This document shows, in pieces, positions 33,131-44,639 of a stretch of 64,000 nucleotides of DNA (position 1 is the stretch's first letter; every line of letters starts with the position of its first letter). The position numbers and the translations under genes are program-made. This DNA is from Pristionchus mayeri. Lineage: Eukaryota > Nematoda > Chromadorea > Rhabditida > Neodiplogasteridae. The notes below the pieces were generated by a model. The model saw only the letters and a list, made by a program, of their open reading frames with translations. It was not told the DNA's origin and did no database searches. Location: positions 14,478,365 to 14,542,364 of the forward strand of contig BTRK01000006.1 in the NCBI GenBank assembly GCA_036245805.1, read 5' to 3'.

Positions 33131-33159
33131 GAAATGCCAACCATGGTATAGATTCCAGG

Positions 33160-33172
33160 GGGGGGGGGGGTG
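33160..33172. repeat. Poly-G run
   Basis: Thirteen consecutive Gs, a likely site of length error or slippage. Confidence 0.8.
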
Positions 33173-33231
33173 TCAAAAGAGCAACGGGGTGCCATTCGCT
33201 GGAGATTCGAGCTAGCCACTTGGTAGTTGGT

Positions 33232-33587
33232 TCATTGTAACCAGTATGTGCTACCCCACATTTACATATATAATTCTTGTCGCCAGGCTTTCATGAGTTT
33301 CACTCCATATCCATGAAGGGGTTCATGGTCCAACATTGCGAATTTGAATAAAAAATCATGATTAGATAAACAGCCAATGTCGTGACTAATCGATATTCTA
33401 GTACTCCAGTTACTACTTTAACCAAGTAACTTGAGTATGGATTGGTTACTATATTTGGTGTTTATCTAACCATGATTTTCCACTCAAATTGAACCCCTTC
33501 ATGGATATGGAGTGAAACTCATGATCGCCTGGTGACAAGATTTATATATGTAAATGTGGGGTAGCACATACTGGTTACAATGCACCA
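33232..33587. repeat. Foldback MITE
   Basis: About 350 bp with inverted halves centred near 33,406. Both ends carry TGTAACCAGTATGTGCTACC and its complement, and the middle carries TTCACTCCATATCCATGAAG on both arms. It directly abuts the inner edge of the right terminal inverted repeat. Confidence 0.75.
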
Positions 33588-34634
33588 GATAATACCCAAG
33601 CGGGGTTTGATACCGTTGAAACATTCGCCAGCAAATTTGAAAAATACCTTAGTTGGGTAGAGATGTGAGAGAGCTTTGATCTACGTGAGAGAGTTCAGTT
33701 GCACGTCGCCTAGAAGGTCAACAAGATTGGATTTGCCTGGCGACGTGCGATTACGAAGCTAATTAAATTGAACCGAAGAATAATCCATTCATTTCCATCC
33801 TTATTTCCCTGAATGTCCCGGCTCGTGAGGGGTATATAAACCCCTCACTCCCTCTCTCCATTCATTCTCATCCGAAATAAAATAGTCTTCTCTCTCTCGT
33901 CTTTTGGTCTTCAACACAAGAACCAACTACCTTGTAACGAAAATTATGCACCAACCTAATAGTTGTGCATTTGAACATTTGTATTTGTGTTCTTATTGAA
34001 AATGTACTTCACGGGCCTTCCGTATTTCATGGGCTAGATTGCGGTAAATCGGCGGTAAATCGTCTGACTCTCTTCAGTTTGCGCTCTCCCGCCGGTCAGA
34101 CAGACGAGAGAGTGTGCAAACTGAAGAGAGTCAGACGACCAATCGGCGCTTGCGATGAGAAGAAGAAGTAGGAAAGTCGCCTTACACAGCGTTTGGAAAT
34201 GAACTGGGGTAGAAAATGTTTATGGTAAATTTATACAACTGGCTCTTTAGAGAACCTATGGGCAATGCCGATCCAGAATGAATGCTTCTCAATCGATAGA
34301 AGATTCAGATGAGTGGGGTGAAACTCCGACAGGAGGCTAAGAGGTCAAGGGACTTTGAACAGCTATCGAGCGTTCTTAATTCCTATTGATAGCTAGCGGT
34401 ATCTATTCAATGGGCTATACTCCCCTAGTGCTTATGCAGTATTCCATAAATTCACTGAATTATCTCCATTTTGACGAGCCCTAAGTGATCGGCAAAGTGA
34501 GAAGGGAGTTTTAGATGACCCTGGGAAGAACCCAAAAAAAGAAAACCCGGAAGCTATAAATCACCATCATTCCACAATCAGTTCGATTCTCTCGTGACAT
34601 GCAACTGATATTTGTTTAAATATTTGTAAAGTAT
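33587..34634. repeat. Right 1,048-bp terminal inverted repeat
   Basis: Inverted copy of 29,335-30,382, symmetric about 31,984.5. Its outer edge is followed, with no gap, by the first base of the 21-kb palindrome at 34,635. Confidence 0.9.
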
Positions 34635-34888
34635 AACTTCCTAAAATAGTGTGCATAAATGGCTAAGCATGAAATCGGTGTAATATTCACCCGTTTAACA
34701 GGTGTCTTAGATCTGTCCATGACGTAAAGAGAACCCATCTCGATCGATCGGCATAAGCCACATAGTAGTTCTCTAAGAGTGTTGTCCCTAAAACATGCAA
34801 CATATTGTTGGTTTATGAAAAGGCACCAGGTGAGAAAGGAATGAGATTACCTTATTGAATCGCGTCCTTGGGAATGTTCCAGCTTCAT
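34635..34888 (-). pseudogene. Truncated 5' end of the zinc-finger gene
   Basis: Mirror copy of exons 1-2 and the first six bases of exon 3 of the zinc-finger gene at 55,762-57,539. The copy stops exactly at the palindrome edge, so no zinc finger is encoded. Confidence 0.8.
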
Positions 34889-35657
34889 CTCGAACGATAT
34901 AAGAGAAGATATCAGCTCCTACAATACAGTTCAAGGTACTGTTCTAGGTATTTTGTGACCTCAAAGTTGGATTCGCTCATATCTATTTGTTCCATCGATA
35001 CCAGTACTTCGTCTGCAACCTATCCGCGTTGACTACGTAAATTGTTGGAGAACTGAAGTGAGACATAGAAGTGATGGAGAGCAATAGAATCGCAAGTACT
35101 TCCTCGCGCAGTCAATTCGATATGTGACAAAAATATACTCGGCAAATAATACGGAAGACTGTGCACTTCTGTTTCAATCATATGAAAATCGAAACTAGAG
35201 CTGGTTATAAAAAATAATACAAAGGAAACGACAAAGTATTGCAACAGGAAGCGCAAATTTAGCAGAAAAAGTGTCATGTAACATGTGAATGCCCACGATT
35301 TCACACAGGCGCGAGGCTGGCTGTCACCTAAAAAGTGAACGCTTATGACTCGCCGCGTTGCGGGCGCGTCAGTGCCCATTCCCATAATAATGGAAACAGC
35401 ACAGATTGGCGAGAAAAAGGCGCGAAACGACTCGGGGTCTAATCAAAAGCTGGACAGTGGAAAGGATAGGCGAGTGAAAACTTAGAAAATAAGGAAGAGT
35501 TGCAGAACCATGGATGCGTCCAGTAAACAATCTTTTCTATCTCACAATTCGACCTGCGGGGCATTTGACTCAAGTCCTATAACTATATTCAATATGCTAT
35601 CGACATGGTTACGACAATATATAAGCAATTATTTATCTTAACATCGATCAGTTCACA

Positions 35658-36389
35658 CTATGCACGAGTGAGGCAGGGTCCGACTGATTTGGTGAGGTCG
35701 TTGAAGGAGAGCTTGTACAAGTCTCTTTGTCGAAGAATGCCTGCAATTATAGCATTTTGTTTTTAAACTGAAATTTCCGAATTACTGACCTGGACGCAGC
35801 ACGCTGAAGGCCCCGCTGCAGCCACGGTACTGTAATGTTTTGCATATTTATTGTATAATATATTTAATAACATGCCATGCATGCCTACCTCATAGAGCAC
35901 AATGCAGTCCGATGTGGAAACACTCGAGATACCGCGCTCGTTTTGAGTCATACTTTTCGGTATGTTATGGCATCCTGAGCTCGTGATAACGTGTTTGCTA
36001 CCTGAAAAATGGTGTGTGAACTAACTTTCTCAAGACCTTGCGAATTATTTTTCCCTGCACGAAACTCAAACAATATGAACATATAGGGCAAGGAAATGTT
36101 GCTTTTCTGTGCACAGAATTACTGAAACACAAAATACGAATCAAATAAATTCAAGTGTACCTTCATGATTGATATCCGTGTAGAGGCGAACAGTGTAGAT
36201 AGGTGACGAAATAGCGCTGGACGAGTCGTACGGGCAAGGGTCCGACAGATTTGGTTAGCTCGTCGAATTCAACGTAATCAAAATCGCTTTGAGAACGTGA
36301 GTCTGCAGTACAGTTTTCAATTAATCGGTATTGACACAGTGAAACTGACCCGGTCGCACCAAAGTTTTGCGTCCACCGCAGCCGTAATG
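35658..36389 (-). pseudogene. Beta/gamma-crystallin-like gene, 5'-truncated (left arm)
   Basis: Mirror copy of 54,262-54,992; see that entry for exons and motifs. Its 5' side runs into the foldback element at 36,449-37,214. Confidence 0.65.
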
Positions 36390-36448
36390 CTGAAATGTAT
36401 ACTTCGTCAGTTTATCACAGGTCTCACGAGTCGGTGGAAGTATGCTCT

Positions 36449-37214
36449 AACATTTCGAAAAAGTTGTCTCCGATTTGGCTCATATTATAGTGGTAGAATA
36501 CACCAGAGTGAAGATTTCGGAAAATATAAGTCATTTGTCCCAGAGCCGGCTTTTAAAAATTTTCCGGTTTTGCACCTGGATCTGCAGTAATTCAGCTCCC
36601 AGATGATCTAGAGAGATAGCACTGGTCTCAACATGACGGGAAAAATATGCTGAGAAATTTTTATGTTGACACCAAGAAGAGTGGATGACATTTATTAAAT
36701 ATTAGATACATTAGATATTTCTTGAACTGATTGATTTGAATGAGAACTCTCCGAGATTAAAAATTTTCAAAATTCGACTACCACACTATCACGAGTTTGG
36801 TCGAAAATTGCCAAATACAACCCGTCTCAAATCTGGTTTTTATATTTTTTCCAATATGTATTTGTATTCGTTCTTCCATATTTCATTTTAAAATTCTGCT
36901 ACGCTCTCTGGCATTGCGCTGAAAATATTTTATTTTTGATGCATGGCACGTCTTTAATTTCATAACTCAATCAATTGTCATCCAATCTTCTTGGTGCCAA
37001 CATGGAATTTTATCAGCATATTTTCCCGTCATTTTGAGACCAGAGCCATCTCTCTAGCTCATCTGGGAGCTGAATTACTGCAGATCCAGGTGCAAAACCG
37101 GAAAATTCCTAAAAGCCGGCTCTGGGACCAATGACTTATATTTTCTGAAGTCTTCACTCTAGGTTATTATACCACTATAATATGAGCCAAATCGGAGACA
37201 ACTTTTTCGAAAAT
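36449..37214. mobile_element. Foldback element (left arm)
   Basis: Inverted halves centred near 36,831. Both ends carry TTTCGAAAAAGTTGTCTCCG and its complement. The mirror copy is 53,437-54,202. It separates the beta/gamma-crystallin-like exons from whatever lay upstream. Confidence 0.8.
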
Positions 37215-38296
37215 GTCCCCGAGGGAGTCATTTTTCATGTTTCGTTGCCGTCTGGCAAGGCGCCTAGCACGGATCCGGTGGCTAATATGTCGTTGCTGTG
37301 AGCGGAGGCAGTGGTAGTGCTGAGTGAAAAAGCCAGAGGGAAGAGCTGGTGGCGCTGAGTGGCCGTGAGTGCACAGCGCCGTGGCCTGAAATGACCACGC
37401 CCGACGGGGAGTCACGTTGAGTCTCGTGATTTCTGAGAGAGGGAAAAAGCGGATCGCCCCAAGAAGGACGTTTGTGTTCGAGCAAATGGCGAGTATCCTG
37501 ACCTCAAAGAAAGCGAGAAATCGGAAGCGTTTTCCGGGAAAGGAAGGTTAGTGTGAGAAGGCACGAAAGTGCATAGAAGGAATCTGAACACACGCTTTTG
37601 TTGTTCGAGAAGTGTGTAGTGTGAACACAGGTGGTTGATTCGGTCGACCCTGTGGATTGGAAATATCCTGAAAGTGTGCTATGGAGGATAGTGAGATCCT
37701 GCCGAAGACGATCACTGAGGAAAGCGTGTGTACGCCCACCTCAGAAGCGATACCGAGTTCAAGTGCAACGGCATCGTCATCGAGTTCAAGTGCAACGACA
37801 TCTGCATCGTGTTCAAGTGTGCAACTACGAGGGCGTCTACCCGAGTTTCGTCGAGTCTCGCAGTGCAACGTCGAAGAATAAACGAGCCCACAGAAGTAGT
37901 GAAGAATGACAGAATCCCTCTGACCAAAAGTGCTTCAACCGTGGCCCGTTGATTATTGCCTCGTTGTAATTGACTATTATGTATCAGATTCACCCCTCAG
38001 TTTGAATCTTGGAGGGAGGTGTTGTGTAAAGGCCCTGGCCTTGTACCCCATAGTCAATTAGCATACGTGTAGACTAGACTATCCCCCGTTGTCTCGAGTT
38101 GCACTCTCGCCCTCCTCTCCCCTCTGTCCATTAGCATGTCCCATTTACATGTGACCTCGTGCCTATTTAAGGATGAGTCCTCCCCATTCTATCGTCTCTG
38201 TCACTAGCGCAATGTGACCTCTTCTCTTGTCCCCTTTCTGTAGATAAAGTCTATTCCGTCTATGCTCCTGGAGTTCGGGGACAGGCCAACTACACA
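37215..38296 (+). mobile_element. LTR retrotransposon remnant: internal part and 3' LTR (left arm)
   Basis: A 274-bp LTR spans 38,023-38,296, starting TGTGTAAAGGCC and ending CAACTACACA, with a TATA-like CCTATTTAAGG. A purine-rich tract (GGAGGGAGG) lies just before it, as expected for the plus-strand primer of a 3' LTR. The internal part 37,215-38,022 contains a Ser-rich open frame at 37,681 (MEDSEILPKTITEES) that could be a gag remnant. No pol and no 5' LTR are present. The mirror copy is 52,355-53,436. Confidence 0.6.
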
Positions 38297-38817
38297 ATAC
38301 CGTGAATAATTTTGAAAATATTGAAACTATCATGCAATCTCCGCTTCTCATACCACACGAAACCTCACTCTGTCTGACCCGTGAGATAGTGTGCGACATT
38401 ATAGACAGAATTCAACCTTCTCGCGTAAGGGGTGCATCACTTATCACTAGGGGTGCCGTGCGGGGGTTGAAAGATGACAGGGGTGCACCATCCAAGACAT
38501 GGAACTGTCAGCACCCCATACCGATCTATTTTATAAGGCAATAACTAGAGATTATGATGTGCACTGATACATGTTGAACATAATTTTGGTTTATTTTTTT
38601 TAAATATCGAGGAAATACAGTTTGGAGAAAGTGACTTATTCAAAAACTAATAAAATGGAAATCCGTGATCGACTCAAGACTAATGATTGATCGATTCCAC
38701 ATGAACGTGCAAATGTTTCGAACTCACGCCCGTTTCGAACAAACACCTGTTAATATTTATCTATAACGATTAGGATTAATTATAGTAAATTTAGAGCGAT
38801 GCAAATAATTAACACAA

Positions 38818-39194
38818 TTACGAATATATCATTACATCGGACGATAAATTTTGATCGTTATATCGCATTTTGCTCAGTACTGTCGATCGCTTCCAAATGG
38901 ACGATACATTCATTCTTCTTGGCTTCAGGGTGGAAATGAGCCAGAAAATATCCTGACTCATTGAATGGGGAGGACTCATTTCTTGCGTTAGCGTCTCCCA
39001 GTAAGCCCTCGTGCGGCCGAAATAGGGTGTTCTCTTATTTTCCACGAATAGTTTTATAGATTTGTCAAGATTACGACTCATCTTAATGAAGGTTCCAGTA
39101 AGACAAAATTGTTAATATGTTGCTTCCAAGACTTTTAAAAGTTGAAACTCACGGAATGAGCGATCAACCACTCTACTAATTTTCGCTTCGACAT
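38818..39194 (-). CDS. Unrecognised 101-aa protein (left arm copy)
   Basis: Mirror copy of 51,457-51,833; see that entry. Confidence 0.4.
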
Positions 39195-39329
39195 GTTGAA
39201 CTAAGTTAAGCAGTAAAAAATGATTTACGTTCCTGTAATTTAAGACGTTTTACAGAGGAAATGTTATCCAGCATCTAAGGTGAAGTTTGTTTGTGCCCTA
39301 CCACTATGGTAAATTTTAAATAAATGCAT

Positions 39330-39560
39330 TCAGGAGACACTTTGAACTTTCCTTACAGTGTTTCGTGGTCGAATACACAACAATTGATCTTTAGAAACTG
39401 GATGCGTTTGAATCTTATATAATGAAATATACGGTTTATTGAGTTTGTGACTTATTGTTCTAAAAGTAAGTTGCAGTACATCAATAGTAGAAGATCGTCT
39501 AATTTTTGCATTTAAGCTTTTTCTGATCATCACTATTTGTTGGTATGCCTTTCGATATCT
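39330..39560 (-). other. Candidate coding exon (left arm)
   Basis: Mirror copy of 51,091-51,321; see that entry. Confidence 0.35.
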
Positions 39561-39630
39561 GTAAAATATATGTTTTTAATACATATTTTATCACACGTAA
39601 ATGTTATTACGTAACAGATCCTGCATGATA

Positions 39631-40716
39631 CCCAGTTTAGGGGTCCACCAAAATGTCCGCCTTCTCCCCCTGGCAGTACCAGCCTCTCTAATCAAATTTT
39701 GAAGTTTTTATTACATAACTAAATTAATTTTGGTTAAAAAGTTTCGCTCTTTTTTGATTGTTAAAGAGCTCGAGCTGATCTATCTTTTGTATGTTGATGC
39801 CTAAGAGCTCAGACTCACATGAACTTCGCTATACTATCAAATGTAAATTTATCGCATTTGGAAGCATAGCGAAGTTCATGTGAGTCTGAGCTCTTAGGCA
39901 TCAATATACAAAGGATAGATCAGCTAACGCTCTTTATTAATCAAAAAAGAGCGAAACTTTTACCAAAATTAATTGAGTTATCACGGATCTCCTGTAAAAA
40001 GTAGGAAAGTGAGACCCTTTTAACTCTGAAACGGGTCACTTAAGATTTGGACCTCTAAGTAACTTTGGTAGATCTCTTCGAAAGCTATCTAATGATGGTG
40101 TTACTTGTCTAATTTGCATGAATTTAGGGCGAGATATTCGATACAACGTATTTCTTTTAAAAATTGGGACAAGTCCGCAAACTCCCTACTGAGTAGCGGT
40201 ATGAGGAGGACAGCGTTATGACCAATGAACTATCACGCTATACTAAATCGACCATGGGGAATCTGAATCTGCAGTAAAATTCGTATAGTCAATTGAGAAA
40301 TTTCGAGATCCAATTAAAAAAATCAGTTATTTTGACATACGAAGGTGAAGATGGCCCGTATGCATGCCAAAAAAGTTTACCAGATTGTAGAGGAGTTCAT
40401 TACGCGTATTTTGTAAAAAAATTCTTCGATCTAGCTCAAGGACTTTTTGAGATAGAGCCCTTCAAAGTTGTAGGTCACAACTCCGCCCAACATGCAAATT
40501 TCACAAAATGAAGTGGAAATACGTTGCCCTCGTACTCACAATTCCTAGTCCGACTAGTTTCAGAGAAATACGAGAACAAAAATTTTTAATTGTCGCAACG
40601 GTTCCTGCAATCTTACAGGAAATCCGTGTTATGCAATTAAAACTTCAAAATGTGATTAGAGGTGCGGGTACTGCCAAGGGGAGAGGGGTGACATTTTGGT
40701 ATGGACCCCCAGTTTA
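39631..40716. mobile_element. Foldback element (left arm)
   Basis: About 1.08 kb. The ends carry CAGTTTAGGGGTCC and CCCCCAGTTTAG. An inner hairpin near 39,790-39,905 has CTAAGAGCTCAGACTCACAT on both arms. The mirror copy is 49,935-51,020. Confidence 0.75.
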
Positions 40717-40722
40717 GCTTAC

Positions 40723-41989
40723 TTCTGATTCATCTTTAATTGATTGTTGTTCTGAAAATAAAGTGTTTTCTACGCAATATTTTGAAACACGTTTCATGAA
40801 TATTGTTTGAAGTTTGGATCGCATATCAGGTTGTTGCGAAAGTCGTGTCGCGTCATAGCGCTTGGACATTGTAGCGCCTATAGTCCTTACTTCATCTTTG
40901 GATATCATATAACTACTTATAATCGATGAGGTAATATATGGCCTTTCTAGCGCACTTTACTCCACAGCTGACGAATCATTTAGAAAATCGCAGTGTTAGA
41001 CGAAAACCTGAGGAGTAAGGTCACGGATATGATCCTTTCTGCGTTTACTACTACTTTGAATAGGGTGATATGGCCAAATGAATAGCATATTCATAAACAG
41101 CATGAGACATGCATTACCAGGGCACATTAGTGGATAGCCAGGCACACATGCCTTTCTTGAAATTTTTAAATATTTCGGAATGGAGCTTGGACAAGAATTT
41201 TCGAATACATATTTTATAGTCTCATTTTAGTGCCGATGGATCTAGGAATCAATATTATTCGGAAATACATATATTCTGAAGTGATATACTTAAAATTCCA
41301 GTTTGGGGTTGGTGGAATATTTCCCCGGCAAAATTGGTCCTTCTAAAGAGAGATTCTCAAATTTGAAAGATGAAAACTACCATATTTGGCAAAATTATTG
41401 CTCGCAGCCGACTTAAATGGTGGACATATTGGGTTTATCTGAACAAGCCACCCTTCTTCTCTTATTATTTCACAAGAAATGTTTCAGAAGTCGCTAGTTG
41501 TTTTAGGGCTATAATAAATTTGGAACATATTTTTTACTCATTTTCACTCAAAATCAAATTCTTGAAATTTTCGGGTTTTCTATAGGAGCTTCACTAGGTT
41601 TAACTACATGGATATGGTATGCACCTAACATACATTATGAGGTTAGGGAACCTAAATTCCTGAGAAGCGAAATCAGTGTATTCAGTGAAATCAGTGGCAC
41701 GCGACAGGACTTTCGCAACAACCTAATATAATATTCAGCTCCTTTCGTTGTTTTTACAAAATTACACGAAAGCAGCTCAATTTTAGGGTTGCTGTTCGTT
41801 TCTCATATGATTATCAATGAGAGCGTTCCAATTGTGATAAATCTGAATTTAGCTTTATTAGTGAACATAATTAATGCTCACCAAGCACATATTGTCGATC
41901 ATTTCCGGCATCTCCTTTTGAATGACGATTCTGATAATGTCGCCAGGAAGAGAAGCAAGAGTAAGAGTATTATCGTTGTCGCGCTTCAT
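40723..41989 (-). pseudogene. F-box-like gene broken by a mariner-type element (left arm)
   Basis: Mirror copy of 48,662-49,928; see that entry. Confidence 0.6.
40826..41726. mobile_element. Mariner-type non-autonomous element (left arm)
   Basis: Mirror copy of 48,925-49,825, 901 bp, with TA duplication. One end starts TCAGGTTGTTGCGAAAGTC at 40,826. Confidence 0.8.
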
Positions 41990-42232
41990 AATTGAACTTC
42001 AGAAGTGACTGAGCAACGTGACGGCAAGGCTGGAGAGTGATGGCAGCGTTCGAAAAACGAGCGCCAAATAATCCCGCAAATTGCGTGCCACCCGCTTTTT
42101 TTGGTGCATAAATATTTTTGGAATAATAACACACCTCACTGGCGAGAGACTATATGAAAAAGGCTCATTTATCAATAAAATAAAAACCAGAACTCCACTA
42201 TATCTAACGAAAATGTGTATAGTTCGAGTAAT

Positions 42233-43906
42233 TCACTTGAGTCTCCACGCTCCTCTCTGACTCTCCATCCACTGATCGTACTGCTCGTTAGCACTTCCGT
42301 GTTGTTCGATCTATGATAAATACATTGTTGTTACGATGTGATATTGTGCAGAAATTGATATGTCATTATTGCAGGAAATGTAGTGAGGAAAGAAGTAGGA
42401 AGTTGCATATGCAGGAAGGGTTCGTGTTGTGCTGAAGCCCAGATCGACACTCTTTCAACTTTCATTTGTATTGTTTCAATGTGCCTTGACTAATCATTTC
42501 GAAATGTCGATCTTAAGATTGTCGCAAGCCCTAGAATTAGTGCACTCTAACTAACCTACTACCTATCCCGATCTTATTCGAACGCTATAAAATCTGGGTT
42601 TTAGCACAAGAGCATTAGGGAGTTAACCAGAAACGAAATTCTTACCGTATTGGCGATTATGCCTAGTGAACGCATGGCTTTTCGTATTGCTGCACTCCGA
42701 ATCAATCCGATTGCATAAGACAGTAGGAACAGGGAAGAACACTAAATTATATGCACCGTATCTTTTGCCGAAACAGCTTACAAATCGTAGTGCAGCTGCC
42801 GCGAGTTCTCGTCGGTCAGCGGCCTTCTCAGTTAGAAACAAGTAAACGAGTGGTTGCAATGCCATTTCACATGCAAAACAGTACACCATCAGAGTAAACA
42901 TCGAGTTGGATAGCTAAAATGATCATGAAGACAAGCAACGAATGTACCCTACCAGCACATTTTCCTTGACTTGAAATCTCGTTGAAAGGTCGGTTTCGAT
43001 ACGATTGAGCCGATTGTTTACCACTCTAACGGCATAGAGAATCATAAAAGTAGCATTGTAGCAGATCTAAATCTTCGATTTTACCGGAACGCATGACGTA
43101 ATGAGAACTCCGCATACGAATGCGAGCGTTAGTTGAGGGTGAAAATCTGGATTGTGTTATGTAATGTTATTTTAACGGCAAACTTTTTATAATACACATT
43201 AATTTTGGTTTCAGCAAGATTTTGTTCTACAAGCAATATTTAGATGTTAAAAAATAACTTACAGCTGCATATGCATTCCACAATAGCAATTATAATCTAG
43301 AATAATTATAAAGTCAGGCAAATAATACAAATTACTTGCCAATGAACAGGCGAAAGTATACTGCGCTCGGAGTGAATGGAAGCGCTTCTCATAAGAATGA
43401 ACGTGAACAGATGCAAGTAATCTCTCGAATGAGATGGAGGTGAGCGCGAGCCAATACAAATACCTGCAAAAAAATATTGTCGAAAAACTTAAAATGGAAA
43501 CAAATTCGTAATGACAAGTGACTTACTCAGCAAAGTCGTTTAGTATGTACACATAATAATTATCTGGGTGATATTGCATCGGCAATGCATCCCTTGAGCA
43601 GGGACCTATGAAATTATTTAATCAATTCAAGATCAGCAGTGTAATATGATACAACTTACCTTGCTTGACACATCCCACAATGAGATAAATGCCTGCAGTC
43701 ATCGAAACTATAACTGATACTGAGAAAATTCTAACTGCTGTTCTGAAAATAATGGAAACCGATTTACATTTCATAATCTTCAATAACCTGAACAAGGAAT
43801 GAAATAGCGTAGCTTTGGTAAGGACGTAGATGATAAATGAGTAGATGCAGATGCAACAAGAGGAGCAGATGATTTCGAAAATCCCCAATAAAGTCACAAT
43901 TCTCAT
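42233..43906 (-). CDS. 7TM chemoreceptor (left arm copy)
   Basis: Mirror copy of the right-arm gene at 46,745-48,418, with the same exons. The two genes diverge from the centre of the palindrome. This copy keeps the 220 bp at 44,076-44,295 upstream of the start that the right-arm copy has lost, so their promoters may differ. Confidence 0.8.
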
Positions 43907-44639
43907 CTATAATTCCATGCAATTGGATAATTTCGAAATTCAATTATTAATGTCGATTGAAGAGTAGATCAAGGGTACTATTATAGAACATGTAAATGCA
44001 ATTTCAGGGAATCGATCATGTAAGTTGTTAATACTCTATGCAAAATATATTATTTTTTTGCGTTGCTGGAACACTCGAGATCTAGTATTATCGAGAGGAG
44101 TTTCATCAAGTATTGATATACAATCATGGTATTATGCAGCTGCCAAACCATCATTATCATTCCCTGGAGACATTAATAATTGACAAATTGCAGATGTTAT
44201 TGGGGGACTGAACAACGTAGCGAAGCAAAGAACATAATTACGTGAATCAAAATTATTGAGCTACTCACTTCATGCATTATTTTTGAAACCTTACTTGCAT
44301 GGAGAAAGACTACTTGAGAGAATGAACTTAATAATCAATTCGATGATAATATGTGTATGATTTACAGTTTAGTAGTTTATGAGAGGAATCGCGAGAGAAC
44401 CGACCACGCCGCGGCGGTAGGAAAAAAATGTGCCCTATCTGGCGACAAATTTAATTACAAGTATTTCAAATGATGCTCTTTCAAACTGCGTCGTCAGAAA
44501 TTCGATAACTGTCGTCATCGTCGAGATTCTGAAGGCCAAAGATGGTACTGTCACTTTTCCACAGTCAAATAGCGCTCACTAAAATGATCATAATTCCCTT
44601 CAAAATAAAGATAGAATGTCACTTTATTTCAAAAGAAAT

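Noticed and set aside
35020..35385. 121-aa open frame with a hydrophobic stretch (mirror at 55,265-55,630)
   Set aside because: It has no signal-peptide logic, no splice context and no family. It is preserved in both arms only because the arms are nearly identical.
37631..37909. Overlapping Ser/Arg-rich open frames in several frames
   Set aside because: They come from a short repeat (GAGTTCAAGTGCAACG) in the LTR remnant; at most one frame could be a gag relic.
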